Counted from the stretch's first letter, positions 8,790-17,655 are shown. The stretch is DNA of 64,000 nucleotides from Streptomyces albicerus (GCF_008905045.1 NZ_VWMY01000058.1:1-64000); one strand, 5' to 3'. Made by a program: numbers and translations. Notes: generated by a model not told the origin, from the letters alone.

Positions 8790-9311
8790 GTGCACATGCC
8801 CACACCACCGCCAGCCACAGCAGCTCCCGTCTCCGCGGACATGACCGAGATCGAGCGCGCTCTCACGCATTTCGCCTATCTGGCCAGCCGAGTCCGACAG
8901 CACGAGCGCCTCATGACTCTGGTCGGACTGCCGCTGGACCGTGCCGCCGTCGCGCTGCTGCGGCAGATCGCCGACTCCGAACCCATGCGCCCCGGCGAGC
9001 TGGGGCGGCTGCTGGGAGTCGAGGCGTCGCACATCACCCGGCAGGTACAGCACCTGGAGAAGGGCGGCTTCGTGACCCGCGTCCCGGACCCGGCCGACCG
9101 CCGCGCCCAGCGCATCCAGCTCACCCCGGCGGGCGAGGACGCGATCGAGCGGATACGCGTGGCGAGTTGCCGCGGCATGCAGGTGGCGCTGGCGGACTGG
9201 TCGCCGGAGGAACTGCGGCAACTCGCCGCGCTGTGCCACCGGATGGTCGACGACTTCGTCGTACATGCCGAGAAGGACTACGCCGAGCTCGACCGTTCCG
9301 AGGGGAACTGA
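8790..9311 (+). CDS. MarR-family transcriptional regulator
   Basis: A 173-residue winged-helix regulator. The MarR core spans about residues 30-145, with recognition-helix region ELGRLLGVEASHITRQVQHL and wing FVTRVPDPADRRAQRIQLT. MarR dimers usually repress their own gene and a neighbour until a phenolic or hydrophobic ligand binds. Start options are GTG 8790 and ATG 8796, both with little leader, and an inverted repeat just upstream is a likely operator. No operon partner lies downstream; the next gene converges. Confidence 0.9.
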   Translation: MHMPTPPPATAAPVSADMTEIERALTHFAYLASRVRQHERLMTLVGLPLDRAAVALLRQIADSEPMRPGELGRLLGVEASHITRQVQHLEKGGFVTRVPDPADRRAQRIQLTPAGEDAIERIRVASCRGMQVALADWSPEELRQLAALCHRMVDDFVVHAEKDYAELDRSEGN

Positions 9312-9360
9312 GCCGAGGACAACCGCTCCTCGTCGACGGGCCGACGCGGTTCTGTGCGGC

Positions 9361-10032
9361 TCAGCCGAGGGGGATGTCCTTGTCCCGCAAGGCGTCCAGG
9401 GCGGGCGCGTACATACGGGCCTTGATGGTGCCGAGGGTGGGGCCGGCCTTGCTCGCCAGGGGCCGGGCGAGCTCCATCGCGGTCGGGCGCACGGAGTCCT
9501 CGTCCACGGCGCGGTCGACGAGGGCGGCGGCGAGGGCGTCGTTGCCTCCGAAGCGGCGGGCCGTGGTCATGGCCTCGTGCGCGGTCTGCGGGGTCAGCCG
9601 GGACTGGATCAGCGCGGACATGCCCGGCGTGAAGGGGATGTTGATGTCGGCCTCGGGAAGGCACCAGTAACCGCGGTCGGCGCGCATCACACGGAAGTCG
9701 TGGGCCAGCGAGAACATCGCCCCGGCCGCGAACGTGTGCCCCTGCAGCGCGGCCACGGTGACCACGGGCAGGGACAGCATCCGCGCGAGCAACTCGTGTA
9801 CGGATATGACGTAGTCCTGGTACCGGTCGGCGTGGGCGAACAGCCAGTCCAGGTCGAGGCCGTTGGAGTAGAACTTGCCGGTCGCGGCGGTCACCAGGGC
9901 GCGTGGCCCCTCCGCCTTCTCCACCTCGTCAAGCGCGGCGTTGACGGCGGCGATCCAGTCGGGGTGGAAGCGGTTCTCGGAGTCCCCGAGATCGAGAACG
10001 AAGACATCGTCCTGGCGGTCGAGTGTCGGCAT
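9361..10032 (-). CDS. Enoyl-CoA hydratase/isomerase family protein
   Basis: A 223-residue crotonase-fold protein, a little shorter than typical hydratases (about 260). Visible landmarks are the acyl-CoA oxyanion motif region KFYSNGLDLDWL near residue 53, AALQGHTFAAGAMFSLAHDF near 93 and the helix LPEADINIPFTPGMSALI near 125. The usual pair of catalytic glutamates is not obvious, and the sequence looks closer to enoyl-CoA delta-isomerases. It likely acts in fatty-acid or aromatic beta-oxidation. A TetR gene lies upstream on the same strand, 144 bases away, and may control it. Confidence 0.85.
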   Translation of the reverse strand: MPTLDRQDDVFVLDLGDSENRFHPDWIAAVNAALDEVEKAEGPRALVTAATGKFYSNGLDLDWLFAHADRYQDYVISVHELLARMLSLPVVTVAALQGHTFAAGAMFSLAHDFRVMRADRGYWCLPEADINIPFTPGMSALIQSRLTPQTAHEAMTTARRFGGNDALAAALVDRAVDEDSVRPTAMELARPLASKAGPTLGTIKARMYAPALDALRDKDIPLG

Positions 10033-10176
10033 GGTGACTCCCTGGGGCTGGGCGGAAGTGGACTGGGTGAAAGTGGGCTGGGGGGAGGTGGGTTGGGGGG
10101 GGAGGTGGGCTGGTCGGTCGGCTGATCCGGGGTGGGCTTGCGCGGGATTGGGCCGGTCCGGGGTCGAGTTGGGCGA

Positions 10177-10971
10177 TCAGGTCGGTCCAGGCTCGGGGTC
10201 GGGGCCGAGGTCTGCAGCCCTGTCGAGGCCGTGACCCGCACCCCCGTCGAGGCCGTGACCCGCACCCCCGTCGAGGTCCTGACCGGCAGCCGGACCAGAA
10301 CCGCGACCGTGCCCGGGACGAGAACCGCGACCGTGCCCGGGACCAGAATCGCGACCGTGCCCGGCACCGAAGCCGTCAGCACGCCCGGGCCTGTCCCGCA
10401 GGGCGCGCACCAGTACGTCATGGACTTCGTCGGCCGTCGCGTCCAGGGGAGCGATGCTCCGCTCGGCCCGGCACATGATCACCGCGCCCTCGACCGCCGC
10501 GATGATGAAGGAAGCCAGCCGCTTTCCGCGTTCGTCGGGCAGGCCGTGTCTGACGAACAGGGCGGCGAGGGCCTCCCGCCAGCGGGCGAAGACCGCGGCC
10601 GCGGAGCGGGCCAGCTGCGGGGCGTCGTCGTTGGTCTCCACGGCAACCGCCACGATCGGGCAGCCAGACCGGAAGTCACTCTCGACGAGCCGGCCACGCC
10701 ACAGCGCGAAGAAGGCGTCGACCGCCGCCAAGGGGTCGTCGGCCTCGGTGGCGGTCTCGATCAGCCCGGCGATGAAGTCACCGGCCAGCTCCACCGCCTC
10801 GTCGATCAACTGCGCCCGCCCGCCGGGGAAGTGGTGGTAGACCGAGCCGCGCGGAGCGCCGCTGTGCGCGAGTACGCGGTCGATGCTCGTGGCGCCGGCG
10901 CCGTACTCACGCAGCAGTGCGACGGCGCTGAGAATCATGCGGTCGCGGCTGTCGCTCTTGCGGGGGCTCAC
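10177..10971 (-). CDS. TetR-family transcriptional regulator with repetitive C-terminal tail
   Basis: A 264-residue regulator starting at GTG 10971 (GAGGGA upstream); a longer 290-residue reading from 11049 is possible. The N-terminal helix-turn-helix SIDRVLAHSGAPRGSVYHHF is followed by a ligand domain with the motif GCPIVAVAVETND, typical of the AcrR/YxaF-like group. The last 60 or so residues are Gly/His/Arg-rich repeats encoded by tandem 24-bp DNA units and lie outside the normal TetR fold. It may regulate the downstream enoyl-CoA hydratase. Confidence 0.87.
   Translation of the reverse strand: MSPRKSDSRDRMILSAVALLREYGAGATSIDRVLAHSGAPRGSVYHHFPGGRAQLIDEAVELAGDFIAGLIETATEADDPLAAVDAFFALWRGRLVESDFRSGCPIVAVAVETNDDAPQLARSAAAVFARWREALAALFVRHGLPDERGKRLASFIIAAVEGAVIMCRAERSIAPLDATADEVHDVLVRALRDRPGRADGFGAGHGRDSGPGHGRGSRPGHGRGSGPAAGQDLDGGAGHGLDGGAGHGLDRAADLGPDPEPGPT
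10222..10365 (-). repeat. Two in-frame 24-bp tandem repeat tracts in the tetR 3' end
   Basis: Units of 24 bp start at 10222, 10246 and 10270 (the last partial, core GTCGAGGCCGTGACC), and a second set starts at 10294, 10318 and 10342 (core GCGACCGTGCCCGG). Because 24 is a multiple of three, copy-number change would lengthen or shorten the protein tail by 8 residues without breaking the frame. Confidence 0.85.
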
Positions 10972-11054
10972 TCGTCCCTCACCAACATGCCGGGTGCCTC
11001 TTCCTGGTGTGGACGGGCAGGGCGCGCGGCGCCTTGACCATGAGGCCATGAGGC

Positions 11055-11066
11055 TACCTGTCGGTA
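11055..11066. promoter_or_regulatory. Possible TetR operator
   Basis: TACCTGTCGGTA has 4-bp inverted arms (TACC/GGTA) and sits 84 bases upstream of the tetR start codon in the promoter gap shared with the secreted esterase gene. The symmetry is short, so this is tentative. Confidence 0.3.
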
Positions 11067-11281
11067 ACTTATGTCATCTGGCATAGAACATGCAACGGAT
11101 TCGCGCGACCGCGACCGCGACCGCGGCCGAGGCCGAGACGATCCGCGCGCAGTGGCCGGTTTCGGTCTCCACCCTGTGGGAGCGCTTCCACGACAGTCAT
11201 GACCATGCCATGCGACCGGCCCCGTCGCATGGTGTCGCTCCATCGCGCCATCCCCACGAGTCGTGATCGGAAGGGACAGAC

Positions 11282-12697
11282 ATGTCCGCCACTGGCAGCA
11301 ACTCCGCGAGGAGACCGTCGCGTTCGGTGCTCGCGGTGCTCTTCGGAGCCCTGGTGTCGCTACTCGCGACGACGCTCCTGACCGCGCCCGGGGCCTCAGC
11401 CGGCACGGAGGCAATCACGCCCGGGGCATCGGCTCGCGCGGAGACACCCGCGCCCGGAGCCCCACCCCGCACGGCGGCGGAAGCCGCGCCCGGAGCCTCA
11501 CCCGCCGCGGTCGCTCCCGCCGCGGCGCTCACCGAGGTCACCAACTTCGGCAGCAACCCCAGCAACCTGCAGATGTACCTCTACGTACCGGACAGCGTCA
11601 CCGCGCACCCCGCGGTCGTGGTGGCCGTCCACTACTGCACGGGATCCGGGCCCGCGATGCACTCAGGGACCGAGTACGCGTTGCTGGCCGACCGTTACGG
11701 GTTCATCGTCGTCTACCCGTCGGTCACCCGCGCCAGCAAGTGCTTCGACGTCTCCTCGCCCCAGGCGCTGCGCCGCGGCGGCGGCAGCGACCCGGTCGGC
11801 ATCAAGTCGATGGTCGACTGGGTCACCCGCACCTACTCCGCCGACACCGACAGGATCTTCGCCACCGGCATCTCCTCCGGCGCGATGATGACGAACGTCC
11901 TGCTGGGCGACTATCCCGACGTGTTCGCGGCGGGCGCCGCGTTCTCCGGCGTGCCGTTCGGCTGCTTCGCCACCACCGACGGTTCCGAGTGGAACAGCGC
12001 ATGCTCCGGCGGCACCGTGACCCACACCCCGCAGGAATGGGGCGACCTGGTCCGCGCCGCCTACCCGGGTTACACCGGCCCCAGGCCGCGTATGCAGGTG
12101 TGGCACGGCACCGAGGACGACGTCCTGCGCTACCCCAACTTCGGGGAGCAGATCAAGCAGTGGACCAACGTGCTTGGTGTCAGCCAGACTCCGGCCGCCA
12201 CCGACTCGCCCCAGTCCGGCTGGACCCGCACCCGTTACGGAGCCACCGGTGACCGGGCTCCCGTCGAGGCGATCAGCCTCCAGGGCGTCGGCCACAACCT
12301 CTACAGCTACGGCATGGCGGCCCGTGTGCTCACCTTCTTCGGCCTGGACAGCTCGGGTCCCGCGCCCCAACCCCAGCCGGGTGCCTGCAAGGTGACCGTC
12401 ACCACCAACGCCTGGAGTACGGGCATGACCGGCTCCGTGACGATCACCAACACCGGCACCACCCGCATCGAGGGCTGGAAGCTGGGTTTCACCCTGCCGT
12501 CCGGGCAGACCATCACCAACGGCTGGGGCGCCACGTACGCCCCGGCGAGCGGCGCGGTGACCGCCACCAACGCCCCGTACAACGGCACGCTCGCGGCGAA
12601 CGCGAGCGTCAGCATCGGGTATCAGGCGAATCACACGGGCGACAGTGCGGCTCCGGCTGCCTTCTCCCTCAACGGAACGCCCTGCGGCACTAGTTGA
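11282..12697 (+). CDS. Secreted CE1/PHB-depolymerase-family esterase with CBM2
   Basis: A 471-residue exported polysaccharide esterase, probably an acetyl xylan or feruloyl esterase. A signal peptide with hydrophobic core VLAVLFGALVSLLATTLL ends near residue 40. A low-complexity Ala/Pro linker precedes the catalytic domain (about 85-355), which has the oxyanion region VHYCTGSG, nucleophile elbow GISSGAMM and a C-terminal His in GVGHNLYSYG. After a Pro-Gln linker, residues 368-471 form a CBM2 cellulose/xylan-binding module (start CKVTVTTNAWSTGMTGSVTI, W in WKLGF, end C at CGTS). A strong hairpin terminator follows. The long leader has no other gene. Confidence 0.92.
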   Translation: MSATGSNSARRPSRSVLAVLFGALVSLLATTLLTAPGASAGTEAITPGASARAETPAPGAPPRTAAEAAPGASPAAVAPAAALTEVTNFGSNPSNLQMYLYVPDSVTAHPAVVVAVHYCTGSGPAMHSGTEYALLADRYGFIVVYPSVTRASKCFDVSSPQALRRGGGSDPVGIKSMVDWVTRTYSADTDRIFATGISSGAMMTNVLLGDYPDVFAAGAAFSGVPFGCFATTDGSEWNSACSGGTVTHTPQEWGDLVRAAYPGYTGPRPRMQVWHGTEDDVLRYPNFGEQIKQWTNVLGVSQTPAATDSPQSGWTRTRYGATGDRAPVEAISLQGVGHNLYSYGMAARVLTFFGLDSSGPAPQPQPGACKVTVTTNAWSTGMTGSVTITNTGTTRIEGWKLGFTLPSGQTITNGWGATYAPASGAVTATNAPYNGTLAANASVSIGYQANHTGDSAAPAAFSLNGTPCGTS

Positions 12698-12715
12698 TGG
12701 ATCGTCACGTCCCTT

Positions 12716-12749
12716 CCTGGTGGCCGGAGGTGCGTCTCCGGCCACCAGG
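12716..12749 (+). terminator. Intrinsic-type terminator after the CE1 esterase
   Basis: A perfect 14-bp stem (CCTGGTGGCCGGAG at 12716-12729 with its complement at 12736-12749) and a 6-base loop, 18 bases past the stop codon. Confidence 0.85.
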
Positions 12750-12784
12750 GTGCCCTGAACCGAACCCGCTCCGGAGGAGGCGCC

Positions 12785-14149
12785 GTGCCCGTGTCTGTGC
12801 CTGTGAAGTCATCGAGAAGAATCCCGCTCACCCACCTGATCACCACCATCGTCCTCACCCTGGCCCTCGTCGTCACCTCGTCCGCGGTGGTGGCCTTGGT
12901 CAAGGGCCCCGGATCCACGGACGGCGGCACCACCGGCCCCGCCGTCTCGTCCGCCCGGCACTGGGTCAACACCTGGACCGCGATGCCGCAGCTCACCGAG
13001 CCCGCCAACATGCCGCCCCCGCCGTTCACCGAAGAGAGTGCCGTCCTGGTCGACACGACCCTGCGGCAGACCGTGCGGGTCTCGACCGGCGGGAAGCGCA
13101 TGCGGCTGCGTTTCTCCAACGCCTTCGGCGACACCGCGCTGCCGATCACCGCCGTGTCCGTGGCCCTCCCGCTCGACGGGCGGGCCGGCGTCAGCGCGAT
13201 CGAGCCCGGCACACTGCGGCGGGTCACCTTCGGCGGACGCACGTTCGCGACGGTCCCCGCGGGGGCCCAACTTGTCTCGGATCCGCTGGACTTCGACGTC
13301 CGGCCGGGCTCCAACCTGACCGTGACCGCCTACCTCGCCGAGGGCCAGCCGTCCCTCGCGCTCACCTCGCACCCGGGATCACGCACGACCTCGTACCTCC
13401 AGAAGGCCGACCACACACAGGACCAGGACCTTCCGCAGGCGACCCCCGTCAACCACTGGTATCTGCTCAGCGACGTCGAGGTCTTCTCCGGTCCCGGCAC
13501 GGCGGCGGTCGCCGTCCTGGGCGACTCGCTGACCGACGGCCGCGGCTCGACCACCAACGAGAACAACCGCTGGCCCGACCAGTTCCTGGACCGGCTGCGC
13601 GCCCGGCCCGCGACTGACGACGTGGCGGTCCTGAACCAGGCCGCCGGCGGCAACCGCGTCCTCAACGACGGCCTCGGCCCCAACGTCCTCGCCCGCCTCG
13701 ACCGCGACATCCTGTCCCGCAGCGGGGTCTCGTGGCTGGTCGTCTTCGAGGGGGTCAACGACATCGGCACCGCCGAGGCCGCCCCGGCCGCCCAGCGGAG
13801 CATCACCGCCGAACTGATCGCCGCGTACGAGCAGATCGTCGTCCGTGCGCACGCGCAGGGCATCCGCGTGTACGGGGCCACGCTGACGCCGTTCGGCGGC
13901 AACACCATGTACGACGACCCCGCCGGGCACCGGGAGGCGTCCCGGCAGGCCGTCAACTCCTGGATCCGTACGAGCGGACGGTTCGACGCCGTCATCGACT
14001 TCGACCGTGCCGTCCGCGACCCGGCGGACCCGCGACGGCTGCGGCCCGCCCTGCACGACGGGGACTGGCTGCACCTCAACCCCGAGGGCTACCGGTCACT
14101 GGCCGCGGCCGTCCCGCTTCGGCTCTTCCGCGGTCCGGCAGGAGGGTGA
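12785..14149 (+). CDS. Secreted SGNH/GDSL hydrolase
   Basis: A 454-residue exported esterase. GTG 12785 follows a GGAGGAGG ribosome site. A signal or anchor segment lies at about residues 18-42. The first half (60-230) is a beta-sandwich-like accessory region seen in large Streptomyces GDSL proteins. The SGNH domain starts at VAVLGDSLTDGRG (nucleophile Ser in GDSL), continues with the Gly/Asn blocks NQAAGGNRV and FEGVNDIG, and ends with the Asp-His pair in GDWLHLNPEGY. Substrate is unknown; relatives deacylate carbohydrates or lipids. It follows the CE1 esterase but has its own start after a terminator. Confidence 0.92.
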   Translation: MPVSVPVKSSRRIPLTHLITTIVLTLALVVTSSAVVALVKGPGSTDGGTTGPAVSSARHWVNTWTAMPQLTEPANMPPPPFTEESAVLVDTTLRQTVRVSTGGKRMRLRFSNAFGDTALPITAVSVALPLDGRAGVSAIEPGTLRRVTFGGRTFATVPAGAQLVSDPLDFDVRPGSNLTVTAYLAEGQPSLALTSHPGSRTTSYLQKADHTQDQDLPQATPVNHWYLLSDVEVFSGPGTAAVAVLGDSLTDGRGSTTNENNRWPDQFLDRLRARPATDDVAVLNQAAGGNRVLNDGLGPNVLARLDRDILSRSGVSWLVVFEGVNDIGTAEAAPAAQRSITAELIAAYEQIVVRAHAQGIRVYGATLTPFGGNTMYDDPAGHREASRQAVNSWIRTSGRFDAVIDFDRAVRDPADPRRLRPALHDGDWLHLNPEGYRSLAAAVPLRLFRGPAGG

Positions 14150-14312
14150 TCAGTTCGGCTCGGCGGTCTGGGCCTGGTCTGGGTCTGCGTCAACAGGCCC
14201 AGCCGCCACGGAAGTTGGCCGCAGTCGGCGCCGAGGCCGTGCCCATGGGCCGGACAAGTGACACGCTCCATGAGGAGACGTGTGCGGGCGCTTCCTTCGC
14301 GTTCAGTAGTCC

Positions 14313-15755
14313 TTACGTCGGGCCGAGTATGCGGTGCAGGCCCGGCTCGATGTCCGGGGCGTTGATCGAGCCGTAGCCGAAGACGAAGCCCGGGCGGGCG
14401 GAGCGGTTTGCGGCGACCTCCGCCAGGGTGTAGACGGCCACGCCGGATGACCGGGCGCGGCCCGCCAGCTCTGCGAGGACGTCGGGGTCGGCGAGATGGG
14501 CTCGGGTGAATGTGGTCACGTGCAGGCCCGCGGCGGACGGCACCAGCTCGGACAGGTCCGCGAAGTGGTCGGTGAGCGCGCGGGTGATGGCTTGGTGCCG
14601 GGTCGCGTACGTGTGCTGCATCCGGCGGATGTGCCGGGCGAGCAGCCCGTCGTCGACGAAGCGGGCGAGCGCCGCCTGTGTGGGGACCGCGGTGTGCCAG
14701 TCGGCGGTGTACTTGGCGGTGCGCAGCGCGGTGCGCAGCGGGGCGGGCGCCACCAGGAAGCCGACGCGCAGGGAGGGCAGCATCACCTTGGAGAACGACC
14801 CCACGTAGATGACGTGTCCGTCCCGGTCCAGACTCTGCAGCGTCTCGACCGGCCGCCCGCCGAACCGGAATTCGCTGTCGTAGTCGTCCTCGATCACCGC
14901 CGCGCCGTGCCGTCTCGCCCATCGCAGCAGCGCCGTTCTGCGCCGCAGGGACATCGGCATGCCGAGCGGGAACTGGTGGGCGGGGGTGACGTACACGGCG
15001 CGGGTGTCCGGCGGGATGGCGTCTACCATCAGGCCTTCCGCGTCCACCGGTATGGCCGTGACCTCGGCGCCCTGCGCCAGGAACGCCAGCCGGGCCGGTG
15101 GGTAGCCGGGCTCTTCGACGGCCACCCGGTCGCCCGGTTCGAGCAGCACCCGCCCGATGAGATCCAGGGCCTGCTGCGTGCCGGTGGTCACCAGCACATC
15201 GTCCGGGCCGGTCCGCACACCGCGGGAGAGTCCGATGTGCCGGGCGAGTGCGGCCCGCAGCCCGGCGTGGCCGGCCGGATCGCCGTACCCGACCGCCCCG
15301 GCCGCCGAAAGGCGCAGTTCCCGGGCGATCAGGGGACGCCAGGCGTCGTACGGGAAGAGCCGGGCGTCCGGCAGGCCGACCCGGAAGTCGTGGGCCGCCG
15401 TGGTCGGCCCCGTGGTCTCCGGACCTGCCCAGGGGGACAAGCCCGCCCACAGGGCGCGCGGGCGCAGTCCCGAGCCGGTGCTGTCGGTGGCAATCACGGC
15501 CCCGCGCGTGGGCAGGCCCGTCGTACGCACATAGGTCCCGGAACCGACCCTGCTGTCCGCGTAGCCCTCGGCGACGAGCCGTTCGTAGGCGACACCGACG
15601 GTGTTGCGGGCCACCGCCAGGCGGCGGGCCAACTCCCGGGTCGGGGGCAGCGGATCGCCGGGCCGTAGCAGCCGGTTGTGGATCGCGGTGCGCAGTTGGC
15701 GGTAGATCTGGCCGGACAGGTCGCGCTGCCCGTCAAGCCTGACGTGCACGTCCAT
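14313..15755 (-). CDS. MocR/PdxR-type regulator (GntR helix-turn-helix fused to aminotransferase fold)
   Basis: A 480-residue fusion. Residues 1-75 are a GntR winged helix (RPGDPLPPTRELARRLAVAR, ending VGSGTYV). The rest is a fold-type I aminotransferase domain with the PLP-binding region DVLVTTGTQQALDLIGRVLL, Asp in VIEDDYDSEFRF and the PLP lysine in YVGSFSKVMLPSLRVGFL. Such proteins sense PLP or amino acids and activate vitamin B6, GABA or taurine genes. No pdxST pair is adjacent. Direct repeats in its promoter fit autoregulation, and it is divergent from a DinB-type gene. Confidence 0.92.
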   Translation of the reverse strand: MDVHVRLDGQRDLSGQIYRQLRTAIHNRLLRPGDPLPPTRELARRLAVARNTVGVAYERLVAEGYADSRVGSGTYVRTTGLPTRGAVIATDSTGSGLRPRALWAGLSPWAGPETTGPTTAAHDFRVGLPDARLFPYDAWRPLIARELRLSAAGAVGYGDPAGHAGLRAALARHIGLSRGVRTGPDDVLVTTGTQQALDLIGRVLLEPGDRVAVEEPGYPPARLAFLAQGAEVTAIPVDAEGLMVDAIPPDTRAVYVTPAHQFPLGMPMSLRRRTALLRWARRHGAAVIEDDYDSEFRFGGRPVETLQSLDRDGHVIYVGSFSKVMLPSLRVGFLVAPAPLRTALRTAKYTADWHTAVPTQAALARFVDDGLLARHIRRMQHTYATRHQAITRALTDHFADLSELVPSAAGLHVTTFTRAHLADPDVLAELAGRARSSGVAVYTLAEVAANRSARPGFVFGYGSINAPDIEPGLHRILGPT

Positions 15756-15803
15756 CGCGGCTTTCCGTTTCCGGCTCGGCTGTTGTCGGCTTTCGGCCCG
15801 GCA

Positions 15804-15835
15804 ATTGGCTCAATCATTTGGCAGTTTATTGGCTC
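15804..15835. promoter_or_regulatory. Direct repeats in the mocR/DinB divergent promoter
   Basis: ATTGGCTC occurs at 15804-15811 and 15828-15835, 24 bp apart, with a half-matching ATTTGGCAG between them. MocR/GabR-type regulators bind direct repeats, so this is a credible binding region. Confidence 0.45.
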
Positions 15836-15871
15836 TGGAGCTGAACCACTGTGTGACTTTACGCTCCGGCC

Positions 15872-16465
15872 ATGGACATTCGACGACTGGACCGCCAGGC
15901 GCTGTTGCTGACCGGGGAGGTGGTCTCCCGGGTGAAGACCGACCACTTGAGGTTGGCGACGCCGTGCGCGGACTGGACCCTGTACGGCCTGCTTCGCCAT
16001 CTGGTCAGCCAGAACGAGGGGTTCGCCGCCTCGGCTCGCGGCGCGGGTGAGCCGTGGTCCGTCTGGCGCGACGGCGACCTCGGCGATGACCCGGCCGGAG
16101 CGTATGAGGCGTCGGCCGGAGAGGTCACCGCGGCGTTCGCGGAAGACGAAGTGCTGGAGCGGCGGTTCGCGCTGCCGGAGGTGGGCGAGGGCTTCGCGGT
16201 CCCCGGACGGATAGCGGTCGGCTTCCACCTGCTCGACTACGTGGCGCACGCCTGGGACGTCGCGGTGACGATCGGCGCCCCGTGGGAGCCCGCCGCCGAA
16301 CTCACCACCGCCGCGCTGCGCGTCGCCGCCCTGGTCCCGGACGAGGGCCGCGGGGCCGGTGCCGCGTTCCGCCGACGGATCGCCGTTTCCGACGACGCCC
16401 CGCCGGGCGACCGGTTGCTCGCCCTGCTCGGCCGCGACCCCTCCTGGATGCCGGGGCCATGCTGA
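15872..16465 (+). CDS. TIGR03086-type DinB-fold metal-binding protein
   Basis: A 197-residue four-helix DinB/maleylpyruvate-isomerase-fold protein. The conserved features are TPCADWTLYGLLRHLVSQNEGF near residue 30 (first metal His in LRHLV) and the second histidine cluster GFHLLDYVAHAWDVAV near 118. In actinobacteria this group often uses mycothiol as thiol cofactor, though activity is rarely shown. Its stop codon lies inside the next gene's start (ATGCTGA), so translation is coupled. It is transcribed divergently from the mocR gene. Confidence 0.88.
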   Translation: MDIRRLDRQALLLTGEVVSRVKTDHLRLATPCADWTLYGLLRHLVSQNEGFAASARGAGEPWSVWRDGDLGDDPAGAYEASAGEVTAAFAEDEVLERRFALPEVGEGFAVPGRIAVGFHLLDYVAHAWDVAVTIGAPWEPAAELTTAALRVAALVPDEGRGAGAAFRRRIAVSDDAPPGDRLLALLGRDPSWMPGPC

Positions 16466-16938
16466 GGAGCCGCTGGTGCCAGGGCCCGGCCGGGGACTTC
16501 CTTGGCGACCGCGCCGCGGCGAATGGCGTCGGCAGCGGCATGCGCGGTCGCCGGGGCGGCCCGCTGATCGTCAGCGTCACCGACTTCACCAGCGACGCAT
16601 ACCGAGACTTGCCCGGCATCGCGTGTCGCGGCTTCGCGCTGCGGCGCCGCTGGCCGCATCTCGACGGAGCGGTCGGCATGTGGCTATGGGTCCTGCCCTC
16701 GGCCCGGCGCTGCGGATCGGTCTCGGTGTGGACCGGACGGCGGGCCCTGGCGGAGTTCGTACGCCTGCCGGAGCATGTCGCGATCATGGACGAGTACCGC
16801 GAGCGAGGCACGATCAGGTCGGTGATCCGGGAGTACGAGAGCTTCGACGCGGCGCGGATCCGGCGGGACGCGGAGGCATGGCTGACGTCGGACGATCGCA
16901 GCCGTGCCGCGCGGGAGGCGCCGCGACAGGGCGGCTGA
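16459..16938 (+). CDS. Conserved hypothetical protein, possible dimeric alpha/beta-barrel fold
   Basis: A 159-residue protein from ATG 16459, overlapping the upstream stop. The conserved-looking part starts at an alternative ATG 16540, with RRGGPLIVSVTDFTS, then HLDGAVGMWLWVLP, a GSVSVWTGRRALAEFVRLPE segment and HVAIMDEYRERGTI. The strand-helix pattern with W and H residues resembles small monooxygenase-like (DUF3291/ABM-type) folds, but I cannot assign a family. The first 27 residues may be untranslated if the later start is used. Confidence 0.65.
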   Translation: MLRSRWCQGPAGDFLGDRAAANGVGSGMRGRRGGPLIVSVTDFTSDAYRDLPGIACRGFALRRRWPHLDGAVGMWLWVLPSARRCGSVSVWTGRRALAEFVRLPEHVAIMDEYRERGTIRSVIREYESFDAARIRRDAEAWLTSDDRSRAAREAPRQGG

Positions 16939-17175
16939 ACAACGGCTGTTCGCCCGTAGTAGTGCTGATCCCGGCCGACCGCCGGCGCGGCGGTCAGGCA
17001 GGAGCGGGTGCTGGGCGGCTCAGCGGTGGTGCTTGTCGTCCTCCGACGGCGGTTCCACACGTTCAACCCGGTGGGCGACAGGCTGGAGTTCGCCGCGGAC
17101 TCAAGCCGCCATCGGACGTCCCCCCGCAGGCAGCCTGCCCTACGATATGGGCACGTCTCGCTCCGGAGGGAAGTC

Positions 17176-17526
17176 ATGGGCTACCAGGAACGGCGGGTCA
17201 AGCTGATCGCCGAGCGGGCCGCACCTCACCTGGAGCCCGGCGAGCAGATCCAGACGGGATTCATCGCGCAGACCGGTTCGTGGTTCACCGCGCGGGTGTG
17301 GACGTTCGTGGCCACTGATCGCGCAATCCTGATCGTGGGCCGCGACGGCGTACAGCGCCTCCCCCGCGACTTCCGTTTCGGCGAGCCGACCGGGATGTAC
17401 CACAAGATCGTGCTCGACCGCACATACAAGGTGCACCGGCAGTACTACCAGGAGATCACCGCCGCCGACGAGGCACTGCGTGAACTCCAGGACCCGGGCA
17501 ACTCGCCGGAGAGCGAGCAGCACTGA
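17176..17526 (+). CDS. Conserved hypothetical small protein
   Basis: A 116-residue protein with GGAGGG 5 bases before ATG 17176. It opens with a helix-rich YQERRVKLIAERAAPHLEPG, has a beta-hairpin-like centre GSWFTARVWTFVATDRAILI (membrane-PH-like in pattern, no true membrane span), and ends with a charged tail. I do not recognise a function. The 237-base gap before it shows no gene. Confidence 0.7.
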   Translation: MGYQERRVKLIAERAAPHLEPGEQIQTGFIAQTGSWFTARVWTFVATDRAILIVGRDGVQRLPRDFRFGEPTGMYHKIVLDRTYKVHRQYYQEITAADEALRELQDPGNSPESEQH

Positions 17527-17542
17527 GAGGTTGTCTCACGTG
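17526..17542. repeat. 17-bp direct repeat, copy 1 (insertion-sequence end)
   Basis: AGAGGTTGTCTCACGTG lies at the very end of an IS5-like transposase remnant. The same 17 bases recur at 18253 in the same orientation, so the pair brackets the DUF664 gene. Confidence 0.7.
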
Positions 17543-17655
17543 GCAAGTTTCGCGAGCTTCTTGTAGCAGGTCAGGGCGGCGGCCATGGCCAGGCCTCGGC
17601 TCTGCCAGTCGTTGCGGACCACGTACGGGATCTTGAGACCACGAGCAGCCCATGG
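17536..17655 (-). pseudogene. IS5-family transposase, C-terminal relic
   Basis: On the minus strand the frame reads AARGLKIPYVVRNDWQSRGL, then AMAAALTCYKKLAKLAT and stop. This is the conserved tail of Streptomyces IS5-type DDE transposases. Everything upstream (over 200 residues) is missing, cut where the DUF664 gene begins. Confidence 0.65.
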
